NCBI GenBank assembly: GCA_039197065.1
Contig: JBCCUL010000014.1
Coordinates: forward strand, 153,631 to 217,630
Origin: JANQPX01 sp039197065
GTDB lineage: Bacteria > Pseudomonadota > Alphaproteobacteria > Geminicoccales > Geminicoccaceae
DNA length: 64,000 nucleotides
Direction: 5' to 3'
Below, piece after piece: positions 42,125 through 51,215 of this stretch. Each line of letters opens with the position of its first letter. The stretch's first letter is position 1. Below the pieces are notes generated by a model. It made no database searches. It saw only the letters and a program-made list of their open reading frames with translations, and was not told the DNA's origin. The position numbers and the translations under genes are program-made.

Positions 42125-42486
42125 GCCCTATGATCTCTTTGTTTTTTACAGTGCAGGCGCAGAAAAAGTTCTCAACCGCATAGTCATGCGTCGAGATTCA
42201 TTGCCTACCCCGCGTAGCAATTACGACGTTAACACTCAAATCTCAGATTTCATCCACAAATAGGTCATTTCCACTATTTCTCAGAGAAACTTTCGTGGAA
42301 GTACGGCCTGCATGGCGCTTAGCAATGTCGAGACAGAGGGACGCTGATGATCCAGCGATCGTCCCGGGTTCAGACTGTCGGATTTTTCGCAAGACGGCGG
42401 GCGCCATTGCGCCTATCGACGTTTCGTCGGCACCGTTGGTCGGGCTCGATATCCAGCCGTTCCCGTGCCGTTGGTGTCATCACCCC
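42125..42486. other. Intergenic stretch without recognisable gene
   Basis: About 360 bases between two minus-strand genes. The first 140 bases are AT-rich and probably include the promoter of the TAXI gene. I see no ORF or stem-loop of note. Confidence 0.4.
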
Positions 42487-43491
42487 TTAATTGATGCGGA
42501 CCTCGCTGCCGATGACGTCGTCGATTGCGCGGCCGGCGCGCTGTACCCGCACCTCGCCTTGGTAGGTGCCCTCTGGCCAGCCGCCGAACGGTCTAGGGGC
42601 GCTCGCGAAACTGAACCAGCGCTGACGGCGCTGTCCGATCTCGAACGTTCGATCGATCACTAAGCTGCGATCAGGGCCCTTCAACCTGAACACCACCCGA
42701 TCGCCCGGCTCGAACCAGTAGCCATCGACCCAAAGCGTGAGCGAAGGGCTCTGGGCGGGCAGCGCCGTCTCGCGGTGCCAGCCTTTGCGTGTGTCGTCCT
42801 TGTCCGGAACGGTGGCCGTAATGCCGCTATTGGTCAGGACCAAGGGGCGATAGTCCAGCGCCTTGCGCACCTCCCGGCTCCAAAGCGGTGCTGCGCCCGG
42901 CCCGCAGGCGGCGTCGCGCGTCGCGCCGACGAATGGATCGATCGCCCGATCGTTGTGTCTGATGTCGAAATGCAGATGGGGGAAACTGGTCTGACCCGAC
43001 AAGCCCACCAGACCGAGCGGTTGTCCGGCGACAACCTCGTCGCCTTTCAGCACCATCGTGCTGCCACGTCGGAGGTGGCAATAGAGCGACATCCAGCCAT
43101 CGCCATGGTCGATGCGCACGCCGTTGCCGCATTCCCGGCCGCCAACCGCTTTGACGTCGCCTGCGAAGATCAATTTGTCTTCCATGCCGTCGCGCACGGC
43201 GGCTACCTTTCCAGGCGCCGCAGCGAACACCTCCACGCCTTCGTTGATGGCCGCGAGATCGCGCAGCGCGAAGTCCGTGCCCTTATGACCATTGCCGCTC
43301 ATCGGCCCGCAGGCATAGTCGGCGGCGGCCGGGCCTGGACCATGATCGACATAGCGCACCACCCAGCAGGTCTTACCGGGCTCGCAGTCGAGCGGCAGCA
43401 GAAGATCGTTCAATTTCGCAAGAGCGCTGTCGGCGCGAAAGCAAGCCGCCGCCGAAAGAGCAACCAGGAGAAACACCGAGGCTCGCAGCAC
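42487..43491 (-). CDS. Secreted M23 metallopeptidase
   Basis: 334 residues with an N-terminal signal (VFLLVALSAAACF, which may also be a lipobox). The M23 domain in the first two-thirds has the metal ligands in HKGTDFALRDL (H-x3-D) and HLHFDIRHN, separated by GEVVAGQPLGLVGLSGQTSFP. YVDHGPGPAAADYACG and CGNGVRIDHGDGWMSLYCHL are typical of a group that occurs as free periplasmic proteins. The C-terminal ~110 residues form a separate beta-rich domain (LTLWVDGYWFEPGDRVVFRL). It follows the MATE gene on the same strand by 26 bases. Confidence 0.85.
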   Translation of the reverse strand: MLRASVFLLVALSAAACFRADSALAKLNDLLLPLDCEPGKTCWVVRYVDHGPGPAAADYACGPMSGNGHKGTDFALRDLAAINEGVEVFAAAPGKVAAVRDGMEDKLIFAGDVKAVGGRECGNGVRIDHGDGWMSLYCHLRRGSTMVLKGDEVVAGQPLGLVGLSGQTSFPHLHFDIRHNDRAIDPFVGATRDAACGPGAAPLWSREVRKALDYRPLVLTNSGITATVPDKDDTRKGWHRETALPAQSPSLTLWVDGYWFEPGDRVVFRLKGPDRSLVIDRTFEIGQRRQRWFSFASAPRPFGGWPEGTYQGEVRVQRAGRAIDDVIGSEVRIN

Positions 43492-43517
43492 GCTAGGTCT
43501 CCATCATCAAGGCTCGA

Positions 43518-44882
43518 TCACGTCACCATGCCGACATGTCGTCGGGTCAGAATGGCGAACCGCCATCCCAAAAGAAGGCATGCCGTGGTCAAACCAAAAA
43601 ATAAATCAAAAAGCAATCCGTAGATATTATATTTCGCGTAAAAAGAGAAAAAATAGCAGAGCGGTATGGCAATCAGCCAGAAGCTGGCGGTTTGAATCAA
43701 AAGTGATGGCCAGATATCCGCAGCGCCGCGAAGGGCGCCGATCAGAATGCCCTGAGATGCATCCGACACCAAAATCCAGGCGGCGATCAAAAGCCCCGTG
43801 GCCGCCATCTGAACGACAGCCACATCATCGGTGTAGAGCCTGGCGATGGGCTCGTTGGCCAGCATGAGCAGTGGCATGATCGTCAGCATGGTCAGCGCGC
43901 CGATGCCGACGCCGACCCAGCCAGCATACTTCATGCCGGCAACGTCGCCGATGCCGACGGCATTACCGACCCGAACGCCGGTGGCGACCGCGATGCCGAT
44001 CGCCAGCATGTAGATCAGCGCTATGGTGTTGAGCACGATGTGATAAGAGGCGAGGGAGACGGCGCCGAGCCAACCCGCGAAGGTGCCGGCTGCGAAGAAG
44101 GCGCCATGCTCGAGCGCGAAGGAAATCGCCATCGGCCAGCCAAGCCGGGCGAGCCGCGTCTGAAGCCGCCAGTGTCCCGCCATCGGCGCCGTAACGCCGA
44201 AGGTGTGGCGTCCCGGCATGATGAGGATATAGCCGATCAGCACCAACGCCATGGCCCAGCGGGTGATCGAAGTCGCAAGCGCCGCCCCTTCTGCGCCCCA
44301 TTCGAGCGGGCCGAACATGAAGAGGGCGTTCAGACCGGCGTTCAGAAGATTGGCGAGCGCCATCACCACCATGCCGGGCAGCGGCCGACTGATGCCCTCC
44401 AGAAAGGCGCTGGATGCCGTGAACAGGAAGATCGCCGGCATACCAACAGCGAACATCGTTACGGCGGGTCCGCCGCCTTTCACGACCATCGCGTCCTGTC
44501 CGAGCATCGACAGCACGGCTTCGCCCGGCCAGAGCAGGAGGCCGACCAGTACACCGATCGCCAGCGCGTTCAGAAGACCGAGGCGCCAGATCCTGCCGCA
44601 TTCCTCGAAGCGTCCGGCGCCATCGAGCTGCGCCGTCACCACCACGACACCCATGAGAAGCCCGACGCCGACGAGGAGCAGCGCCATCTGCGGCACCTGC
44701 GCGATGCCGTAAAAGGCGATCTCGTCAGCGTTGAGCCGGCCGCACATCAAGGTATCGACGGTGGTCATCACCAGGAGGCCGGCGCGCGCGATCATCACAG
44801 GGATGGCGAGGCGAAGCGTCGGCAGCACATGCCGGGTCAGCAGCCCGCCGAATGTCATCGGGAAGCTTTGAGGGGGCGGCAA
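43518..44882 (-). CDS. MATE-family efflux transporter (NorM-like)
   Basis: 454 residues with twelve hydrophobic helices in two homologous halves. The N-terminus PVMIARAGLLVMTTVDTLMCGRLNADEIAFYGIAQ and the second-half EHGAFFAAGTFAGWLGAVSLASYHI show the MATE pattern. Such transporters exchange Na+ or H+ for cationic drugs and metabolites. The TTG at 44882 has AAAGG at close spacing; the ATG at 44858 is an alternative. The downstream M23 gene is closely spaced, though no functional link is known. Confidence 0.88.
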   Translation of the reverse strand: MPPPQSFPMTFGGLLTRHVLPTLRLAIPVMIARAGLLVMTTVDTLMCGRLNADEIAFYGIAQVPQMALLLVGVGLLMGVVVVTAQLDGAGRFEECGRIWRLGLLNALAIGVLVGLLLWPGEAVLSMLGQDAMVVKGGGPAVTMFAVGMPAIFLFTASSAFLEGISRPLPGMVVMALANLLNAGLNALFMFGPLEWGAEGAALATSITRWAMALVLIGYILIMPGRHTFGVTAPMAGHWRLQTRLARLGWPMAISFALEHGAFFAAGTFAGWLGAVSLASYHIVLNTIALIYMLAIGIAVATGVRVGNAVGIGDVAGMKYAGWVGVGIGALTMLTIMPLLMLANEPIARLYTDDVAVVQMAATGLLIAAWILVSDASQGILIGALRGAADIWPSLLIQTASFWLIAIPLCYFFSFYAKYNIYGLLFDLFFGLTTACLLLGWRFAILTRRHVGMVT

Positions 44883-45076
44883 GTCGCCTTTCGAGATAAC
44901 CGCATAACGTTCATTCTAAAGACGCTTTCGGCAAAAGCGCCTCGACAGTCAATGAGGTGGCCAGGCCGTAGCTGCAGCCGCGACGCCCATACATGATCCC
45001 TGAGCTGCTGTTCCAGCTATTTGGTCTTGCATCAATTTTTCCAAACGACGCTAATCGCTCTGTCTGGATCGATGCC

Positions 45077-45403
45077 CTAGCGGTCTTCGAAGATGAGGAC
45101 GGTCGCTTCTTCGCCGGGGGCGATGACCGCTTTGTGCTTGTCCTGATCGCCGCTTTCGATGAAGAGGGCGTCACCCGCTTTGTACTCGACCTGTTCCTGA
45201 CCGAAGTCGATCACCATCCTGCCGCTCAGAACCATGCCGACATAGCCTTTTTGGCACCAGTCGGCCTCGCTGAAGGCATCGGTGAAGCGGACGAGGCGAA
45301 GGACGCGGCCGTTTCTGGCGTAACGTTTTTCGGGGGCTCCAGGAGATTTTTTTCGCCAGCCAAGCTTGCTGAAGTCGATCCGGCGTTTCGCTTTGGCGGC
45401 CAT
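45077..45403 (-). CDS. Single-domain cupin protein
   Basis: 108 residues. A basic N-terminus (AAKAKRRIDFSKLGWRKKSP) leads into a cupin barrel: VLRLVRFTDAFSEADWCQKGYVGMVLSGRM, DFGQEQVEYKAGDALFIESG, DKHKAVIAPGEEATVLIFE. One His (DKHK) and acidic residues are visible, but the full HxH-E-H metal set of motif 1 is not. It may act as a small-molecule binder rather than an enzyme. Confidence 0.75.
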   Translation of the reverse strand: MAAKAKRRIDFSKLGWRKKSPGAPEKRYARNGRVLRLVRFTDAFSEADWCQKGYVGMVLSGRMVIDFGQEQVEYKAGDALFIESGDQDKHKAVIAPGEEATVLIFEDR

Positions 45404-45636
45404 CGGTTCCTCTCACCCCGTCGCATGCGGGCTGTGCCTCACATCCGATCGCGTTCTTTCGAGCTCATCATTTTTGACTACAGGTAGCAATAGAAGCTGT
45501 CGGCAAAAAAGACAACGATCGCGACAAGACAACAGCTTACTGCCGATGTCGCCCGGGAACCAATGCCGGGGACGCTTCCCGGTTCTCTGTTGACGTTGGT
45601 GCAAACCGATTGCAGCGGCCGCGCATGATGCTGCGA

Positions 45637-46719
45637 TCACATCACCAGATCGGCGATGGCCTTGCCGAGCTCGGCAGTCGTGGCCTTGCCGCCCATATCC
45701 GCGGTCAGGACGTGTTTGTTCTCGATGGCCTGTTCGATTGCCTGGACGATCGCTTCGGCGGCTTTCGGGTGGCCCAGATGCTCGAGCATCATCGCGCCGG
45801 ACCAGATCTGACCGATGGGGTTCGCTATGCCCTTGCCGGCGATATCCGGAGCGCTGCCGTGGACCGGCTCGAACATCGAGGGATAGTCGCCCTCCGGGTT
45901 GATATTGGCGCCCGGCGCTATGGCGATGGTGCCTGTGGTCGCCGGTCCGAGGTCGGATAGAATGTCGCCGAAAAGGTTCGATCCGACGATCACATCGAAC
46001 CATTCGGGATGGCGCACCAGATGTGCGCAGAGGATGTCGATGTGAAACTGTTCGGTCGCGATTGCCGGGTAATCCTTGGCGACGTCGGCGAAGCGCTCAT
46101 CCCAGTAAGGCATCGAAATCGAGATCCCGTTCGACTTGGTCGCCGATGTGACCTTTTTCCGCTTTTTCGACGTCGCGAGATCGAAGGCGTAGCGCATGAC
46201 CCGATCGCAGCCTTTGCGTGTGAAGACGGCCTGCTGGAGCGCCGCCTCCAGTTCCGTGCCCTCATACATCCTTCCGCCGATCGAGGAATATTCACCCTCG
46301 TTGTTCTCGCGCACGATCCAATAGTCGATATCGCCGGGCTCGCGTCCTTTGAGCGGGCAGTCGAGACCCTTGAAAAGCCGGACCGGTCTGAGATTGATAT
46401 ATTGCTGAAAGTTGCGACGGATCGGGATCAGCAGGCCCCAGAGCGAGACGTGATCCGGCACCCCTGGGAAACCGACGGCGCCGAGAAAGACAGCATCGCT
46501 CTCGCGGATCTGATCGAGGCCGTCATCCGGCATCATGGCGCCTGTTTTCGAGAAGCGCTCGCAGCCCCAGTCATAGGTGGTGAAGTCGTAGTCGATATCG
46601 AATTTCCGTCCGACCGCCTCGAGCACGCGAAGGCCCTCCGGAACCACCTCATGGCCGATCCCATCGCCTGGAATGACGGCGATACGTAGCTTGTTGGGTA
46701 TCCTGTTGATGCTCGTCAT
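45637..46719 (-). CDS. Tartrate/D-malate dehydrogenase (isopropylmalate dehydrogenase superfamily)
   Basis: 360 residues. The family is recognisable from IAVIPGDGIGHEVVPEGLRVLE, SVFLGAVGFPGVPDHVSLWGLL-like text at about 75-95 (DAVFLGAVGFPGVPDHVSLW), RNFQQYINLRPVRLFKG, REN-NEGEYSSIGGRMYEGTE, SNLFGDILSDLGP and EPVHGSAPDIAGKGIANP. The SLWGLL segment separates TtuC/DmlA-type enzymes from LeuB. They oxidise D-malate or tartrate with NAD+ and a divalent metal, with decarboxylation. It is a solitary gene. I did not assign a symbol because the two substrates cannot be told apart by eye. Confidence 0.88.
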   Translation of the reverse strand: MTSINRIPNKLRIAVIPGDGIGHEVVPEGLRVLEAVGRKFDIDYDFTTYDWGCERFSKTGAMMPDDGLDQIRESDAVFLGAVGFPGVPDHVSLWGLLIPIRRNFQQYINLRPVRLFKGLDCPLKGREPGDIDYWIVRENNEGEYSSIGGRMYEGTELEAALQQAVFTRKGCDRVMRYAFDLATSKKRKKVTSATKSNGISISMPYWDERFADVAKDYPAIATEQFHIDILCAHLVRHPEWFDVIVGSNLFGDILSDLGPATTGTIAIAPGANINPEGDYPSMFEPVHGSAPDIAGKGIANPIGQIWSGAMMLEHLGHPKAAEAIVQAIEQAIENKHVLTADMGGKATTAELGKAIADLVM

Positions 46720-47159
46720 TTGTCACGTCCTTGACAAGGCGCGCCGGCATGTCGGAGAGCTGTTATGGTACCAAGTTCGATAGTTGGTGCTGACCAAAAC
46801 AACGAGCCAGAAGATGACATCCGTCAAGCGCCGTTTCAATAAATAATGTCTGCTCTATCATCGAGTGATAAATAAAATAATATATTGAAATCTTCTCGAT
46901 TCAATTTAAAAAACATCTCATCAAATGATATTATATGTGATGTTAATTAAATGAATTAGATCTTTTGAAGATGTATCGATAAATTGCCGTGTATTGCTGT
47001 TCACTATCAATTGTAAGCCTGGTGGGTTGTTGTACAGCCCTAGGCAATATCCTGCGGTGACTTGGGTCACACGTGATTGCCAAGTCTCGGTCTACCGCCC
47101 ACTTTCTTTCACTTCGTCAATTGAAGGATGGGCGGCAGACCTTGCTTGAGGCGATCGCT
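46720..47159. other. AT-rich intergenic region
   Basis: About 440 bases upstream of the tartrate-type dehydrogenase, notably AT-rich between 46840 and 47010 (for example AAATAAAATAATATATTGAA). No ORF of note is inside. It may contain a regulatory region or residue of an inserted element; it ends at a family-1 repeat. Confidence 0.5.
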
Positions 47160-47262
47160 AGAGCGTATCCCGATCGGATGTGATCGGGATACGCGCTCCA
47201 TCTCTTTGTTTTACAGCATTTCCCTATCGAACAAGTGGTTCCACCTGTTCAGGAAAACTCTA
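47160..47262 (+). repeat. Dispersed intergenic element, family 1, copy 3
   Basis: The best preserved copy: an inverted pair AGAGCGTATCCCGATCGGAT / GTGATCGGGATACGCGCT, then CTTTGTTTTACAGCATTTCC, then the hairpin AAGTGGTTCCACCTG and a terminal GGAAAACTCTAG. Its last bases form the TAG stop of the chemoreceptor gene on the opposite strand, so the element abuts that gene exactly. Confidence 0.8.
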
Positions 47263-49608
47263 GAACTCGCTCCAACCCTCATCGTCACCCGCCACGACGA
47301 CGGGGGCCTTCTTGGCTGCGGGTGTTGGCCTTGTCGGTGCCGGCGCTGGTGCAGGGGCTGATGCCTGCGGCTGTCGGGCATATGCGCTCGTATCGAGCTT
47401 GAAGAACTCGATAAGCTCACCGAGCGTGCCGGCCTGCTGGCTGAGAACGCGCGAAGCGGCGGTGCTCTCTTCGACAAGGGCGGAGTTCTGTTGCGTCATC
47501 TCGTCCATGCTGGACACCGAGCCATTGATCTCCTGAACACCCATGGCTTGTTCTTGCGACGCATTTGAAATTTCCTGGACGATCTTGGCGACCTTGCCGA
47601 TCGAACCAACGATTTCCGTCAGTGCCTGGCCGGCCTGGTTCACCAGCTGCACGCCATCCTTGACCTGGCCATTACTGTTCTGAATCAGATCTTTGATGTC
47701 AGATGCGGCCTGTGCTGCTCGCTGGGCAAGTTGGCGGACCTCCTGGGCGACCACGGCGAAACCCTTGCCCGCCTCGCCTGCGCGCGCTGCTTCGACGCTG
47801 GCGTTCAGGGCGAGAAGATTGGTCTGGAAGGCGATCTCGTCGATGACACCGATAATGTCCGTAATCTTCTGTGCAGACTCCTCGATCCCGGCCATGGCGG
47901 TGACGGCTTTCTCGACCACCTGACCACCCTGCTTGGCGTTCTGGTCGGCGCCGCCCGCAAGGTCGCTCGCCGTCTTCGCGTTTTCCGCATTTTGACGAAC
48001 AGTCGCGGCCATTTGCTCGGTGGACGCTGCTGTTTCCTCGAGATTCGCCGCCGCCTGTTCCGTGCGTTTCGAGAGGTCCTCGGTGCCGCTGTTGATCTCC
48101 GATGCGGCGGTCTTCAGCTCGCCTGTCGCGTCCTGAATCTGCGCGACGATGGCGGAAAGCTGATCCGCGGTCCGATTGGCGTCGTCCTTAAGCTCACCGA
48201 ATCGGCCCTTGTAGTCGGTCTTGATTCGCTTGGTCAGATCGCCTTTTGCCAGGGCGGTGAGGATCTCGCCGATTTCGCCGGTGGCGTCGTCGACCACCTT
48301 AGCGAACGCATTCATACCCTCGGCGGCAGTGAGATGTTCGGCGCCAATTTCGGCGAGATCGATGCGCTGGTTGAAGTCGCCGTTCTGAACGGCGGTGACG
48401 AGCTGATCAATCGACTCGCGCATCGCCGTCTCTTCGGTCTGGTCATGCCACTCAAAGACGGTGCCCAAACGTCCGCCAGATGGGTTGATGACGGGGTTGA
48501 TGACCAGATGAAGCTTCCGACCGCCGGCGGTTAAGGTAATCTTGTGCGTTGTCGTCAGCCCTTCGATCACCTTGTGATTGTCGGCCTGGTTCTTATGGAA
48601 GACGTCGATATCGCTGCCGATCAGACTATCGCAGTCGAACCTTGGCAGGTCCGCGCGGATGGCGACCTCATGCTGCTTTAGATGATTGTAGAGCGCCGGG
48701 TTGATGTAGATGATCTCATTATGCCTGTTCGCCACCATCATCAAGGTCGTGCAGCGGTCGAGTGCCTGGCGAAGGCGAGCCGCCTCCAGGCCTTTTTGCA
48801 GGACGGCTTCGAGCGAGCGGGCCAAAACGCCAAGTTCATCGCCATTGCCGAGGCAGGGGATTTCGACCTCGTTGCCCTCGGCCATCTCGGTGATGCCGCC
48901 GGCCATTTCGCGCAGGGGTCTGGCAATCGCGCGCACCAGGAGCCAGCAAGCGAACATGCCGACGATCGATGCAATGACCGATAAGATGATGATCGACCAG
49001 ATGACGTTCTGACCATGCGCTTCAGCACGCATGGCGGCCTCCGCAGCGAAGGCTTCGATCTTGAAGAGCTCCTCTTCGACCTTATGATCGATTTGCTTCT
49101 GGATCTTTTCGATCTCGTCGCGCTCGGCGTTGGAAATCTTCTGGCCGTTGTCGGTCTTGGCGAAGATGGCCTCAGCCTTTTGCACATAATCGTCATATTC
49201 AACACGTAAATCTGCAATCTTGCGGCCGACTTCCTGCAGCTTCGAGAAGGCTTCCTCAGACGCAGCGAGCTCTTCCGCACGGTCGGTAAGCGCCAGGGCT
49301 TCGGTGAAGGCCTTGTGGTTGTTTTCGACGCGGTTCGTGAAGTCGGCATGGTAGGCCTTGGATTCGCTCGCTTCGTCATGAGCAGGCAGCATCTTCTCCA
49401 GCAGGATCGCCTGCTCCAGGCTGTTTACCGTGACCTTGGTCAAAGCACGGATCAGCGGCACATCCTCTTCCGCGATCTCGATCATTTCATGCTCGACACC
49501 ATTCATCAGCACCGTGCTGGTAATGCCGATGCAGAGCATACCACCGATGAAAATCGTGCTGATCAGATAGGTCTTAGCGGCAACCGATAAATCTCTCAAA
49601 AGCTTCAA
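47260..49608 (-). CDS. Methyl-accepting chemotaxis protein (HAMP-PAS-HAMP architecture)
   Basis: About 782 residues from a TTG at 49608 that follows GAGGAGA; the ORF is open to 49659. It has one N-terminal membrane helix, a helical periplasmic domain (about 40-210), a second membrane helix, a HAMP (RAIARPLREMAGGITEMAEG), a PAS-like segment (MMVANRHNEIIYINPALYNHL), a second HAMP-like stretch (GEILTALAKGDLTKRI) and the signalling hairpin with DEIAFQTNLLALNASVEAARAGEAGKGFAVVAQEVR. The Ala/Pro-rich tail ends in GWSEF, which fits the CheR/CheB-tethering xWxxF pentapeptide. The ligand is unknown. The N-terminal sensor is an all-helical four-helix type. Confidence 0.9.
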   Translation of the reverse strand: MKLLRDLSVAAKTYLISTIFIGGMLCIGITSTVLMNGVEHEMIEIAEEDVPLIRALTKVTVNSLEQAILLEKMLPAHDEASESKAYHADFTNRVENNHKAFTEALALTDRAEELAASEEAFSKLQEVGRKIADLRVEYDDYVQKAEAIFAKTDNGQKISNAERDEIEKIQKQIDHKVEEELFKIEAFAAEAAMRAEAHGQNVIWSIIILSVIASIVGMFACWLLVRAIARPLREMAGGITEMAEGNEVEIPCLGNGDELGVLARSLEAVLQKGLEAARLRQALDRCTTLMMVANRHNEIIYINPALYNHLKQHEVAIRADLPRFDCDSLIGSDIDVFHKNQADNHKVIEGLTTTHKITLTAGGRKLHLVINPVINPSGGRLGTVFEWHDQTEETAMRESIDQLVTAVQNGDFNQRIDLAEIGAEHLTAAEGMNAFAKVVDDATGEIGEILTALAKGDLTKRIKTDYKGRFGELKDDANRTADQLSAIVAQIQDATGELKTAASEINSGTEDLSKRTEQAAANLEETAASTEQMAATVRQNAENAKTASDLAGGADQNAKQGGQVVEKAVTAMAGIEESAQKITDIIGVIDEIAFQTNLLALNASVEAARAGEAGKGFAVVAQEVRQLAQRAAQAASDIKDLIQNSNGQVKDGVQLVNQAGQALTEIVGSIGKVAKIVQEISNASQEQAMGVQEINGSVSSMDEMTQQNSALVEESTAASRVLSQQAGTLGELIEFFKLDTSAYARQPQASAPAPAPAPTRPTPAAKKAPVVVAGDDEGWSEF

Positions 49609-49872
49609 CGCTACTCTCCTCGCCTGGAAGCGAATGTGTTCCTGCCTGCCGATGGGCAAAGCTGCGGTAAATGGATCGTCGACGCCCTGAAGAAATCAGC
49701 GACCAACATGCAAACAAGAAAGCTCGCCCAAGGTGGTTTCTACCTTGAGCTTCCTAAATATTGATTAACGCCGAAGCTGATATGTCTCGCCATGAGACGA
49801 ACAGAAGAGAGGGCGCTTCCCCGGCATCGGCAAAACCGGCTAGCATGGCGGTAATCAGATGAGCGGAAAACC

Positions 49873-50769
49873 ATGGCCAAAACCATCATCACCTGCGCCG
49901 TCACCGGCAGCCTTACCCGCCCGGACCAGAGCCCCTATATCCCGATCACGCCTGAGCAGATCGCCCATGCCGCGATCGATGCCGCCAAGGCCGGTGCTGC
50001 GGTCGCTCATATTCATGTGCGCGATCCCGAGACAGGCAAGCCGAGCATGGCGTTCGAGCTTTATAAGGAAGTGGTCGATCGCATCCGTTCCAGCGACACC
50101 GATCTGGTCATCAATCTGACCACCGGTCCCGGCGGCCGCTTCGTGCCTGATGACCATGATCCGAAAGCGCCGGGCCCCGCCACCAATCTGCTACCGGCAG
50201 CGGCGCGCGTCGACCATGTCGTTCGCCTGAAGCCTGAGATCTGCACCCTCGATCTCAACACCATGTGGTTCGGCGGGGGCGTGGTCATGAACACGCCGAA
50301 AATGGCAACCGCGATGGCCGCCATGATCTACGAAGCAGGCGTCATGCCCGAGCTCGAAGTCTTCGACAGCGGCGATATCCGTCTTGCCAAGGATCTCTTG
50401 AAGGACGAGGTGCTCGCAGCACCGGCGCTTTTCCAGATGGTCATGGGCATACGCTATGGCTTCGCCGGCGATGTCGAGACGCTGCTTTATGCGAAATCCC
50501 AGCTGCCTGCGGACTCCCAAATGCCGGCGGCGCCAAGATGGGCGGCTATGGGCATCAGCCGCATGTCCCTGCCGACCGTCGCGTTCGCCTCGACGCTTGG
50601 CGGGCATGTGCGTGTGGGGCTGGAGGATAATCTCTACATCCGCAAGGGCGAATTGGCGACCTCCAACGCCGTGCTGGTCGAGCGCGCTGTCCAGATGCTC
50701 GATCTGCTGGGGGCGGAGCCCGCCACGCCGGCCGAGGCCCGGGAGATCCTGGGGCTGAAGAAGCGTTAG
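49873..50769 (+). CDS. Beta-keto acid cleavage enzyme (BKACE/3-keto-5-aminohexanoate cleavage protein family)
   Basis: 298 residues. Zn-binding HIHVRDPETGKPS near residue 47, then LVINLTTGPGGRF, LDLNTMWFGGGVVMNTP, LEVFDSGDI, and GGHVRVGLEDNLYIRKGELA near the C-terminus with the catalytic Arg/Glu. Family enzymes condense a beta-keto acid with acetyl-CoA to give acetoacetate and a new CoA ester. Each member has its own beta-keto acid, so lysine fermentation (the founding case) or dehydrocarnitine is not assumed. The DUF2798 gene converges from the other side. Confidence 0.88.
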   Translation: MAKTIITCAVTGSLTRPDQSPYIPITPEQIAHAAIDAAKAGAAVAHIHVRDPETGKPSMAFELYKEVVDRIRSSDTDLVINLTTGPGGRFVPDDHDPKAPGPATNLLPAAARVDHVVRLKPEICTLDLNTMWFGGGVVMNTPKMATAMAAMIYEAGVMPELEVFDSGDIRLAKDLLKDEVLAAPALFQMVMGIRYGFAGDVETLLYAKSQLPADSQMPAAPRWAAMGISRMSLPTVAFASTLGGHVRVGLEDNLYIRKGELATSNAVLVERAVQMLDLLGAEPATPAEAREILGLKKR

Positions 50770-50784
50770 CCGCTGGCCCTACGC

Positions 50785-51009
50785 CTAAGCTTCGCGCGTG
50801 ATCCGATCCACGACCCGACGCACGAACGGCGCCACCACGAAAGCCGTGGGGAAGGCCACGGCCCAGGACGTGAGCCAGGCCGAAATCCAAAGCCGGAAGA
50901 AGCCGTCGACAACGCCTGCGGCTTGAAAGGTCGCGATGCCCGACACGACAAAGGACATCATGCCCGAGAGCAGCAGGGCGAAGAGAGCAGGGGCGAAGCG
51001 CGGGTGCAT
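50785..51009 (-). CDS. DUF2798 small membrane protein
   Basis: 74 residues with two membrane helices: FALLLSGMMSFVVSGIATF and a second at SAWLTSWAVAFPTAFVVAPF, ending in VRRVVDRI. It matches the DUF2798 family, a two-helix membrane protein of unknown function. It is not linked in an obvious way to the BKACE gene, whose 3' end is 16 bases away. Confidence 0.8.
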   Translation of the reverse strand: MHPRFAPALFALLLSGMMSFVVSGIATFQAAGVVDGFFRLWISAWLTSWAVAFPTAFVVAPFVRRVVDRITREA

Positions 51010-51215
51010 CGGCGAAGGCCCAAGAAGCGTTTACGGTCCCAAGGACCTACTCGATGACTCCGCCTGGCTGCAAGCATGCTCTTTCTTACGCCTGCGTCTT
51101 GCTTTTTTTCTTTCCCTTGGTGACCCCTGCGCTATGTAATTGGGGAGCCATGTAATCAAGAACTTACCAGCGTCGAGCAGGCGGATCCAAGCCTCTCGGC
51201 CAAATCGGGGAGGCA

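Noticed and set aside
45413..46003. 196-codon minus-strand frame overlapping the tartrate dehydrogenase 3' part
   Set aside because: It is a shadow frame of the dehydrogenase, with an Arg/His-rich composition.
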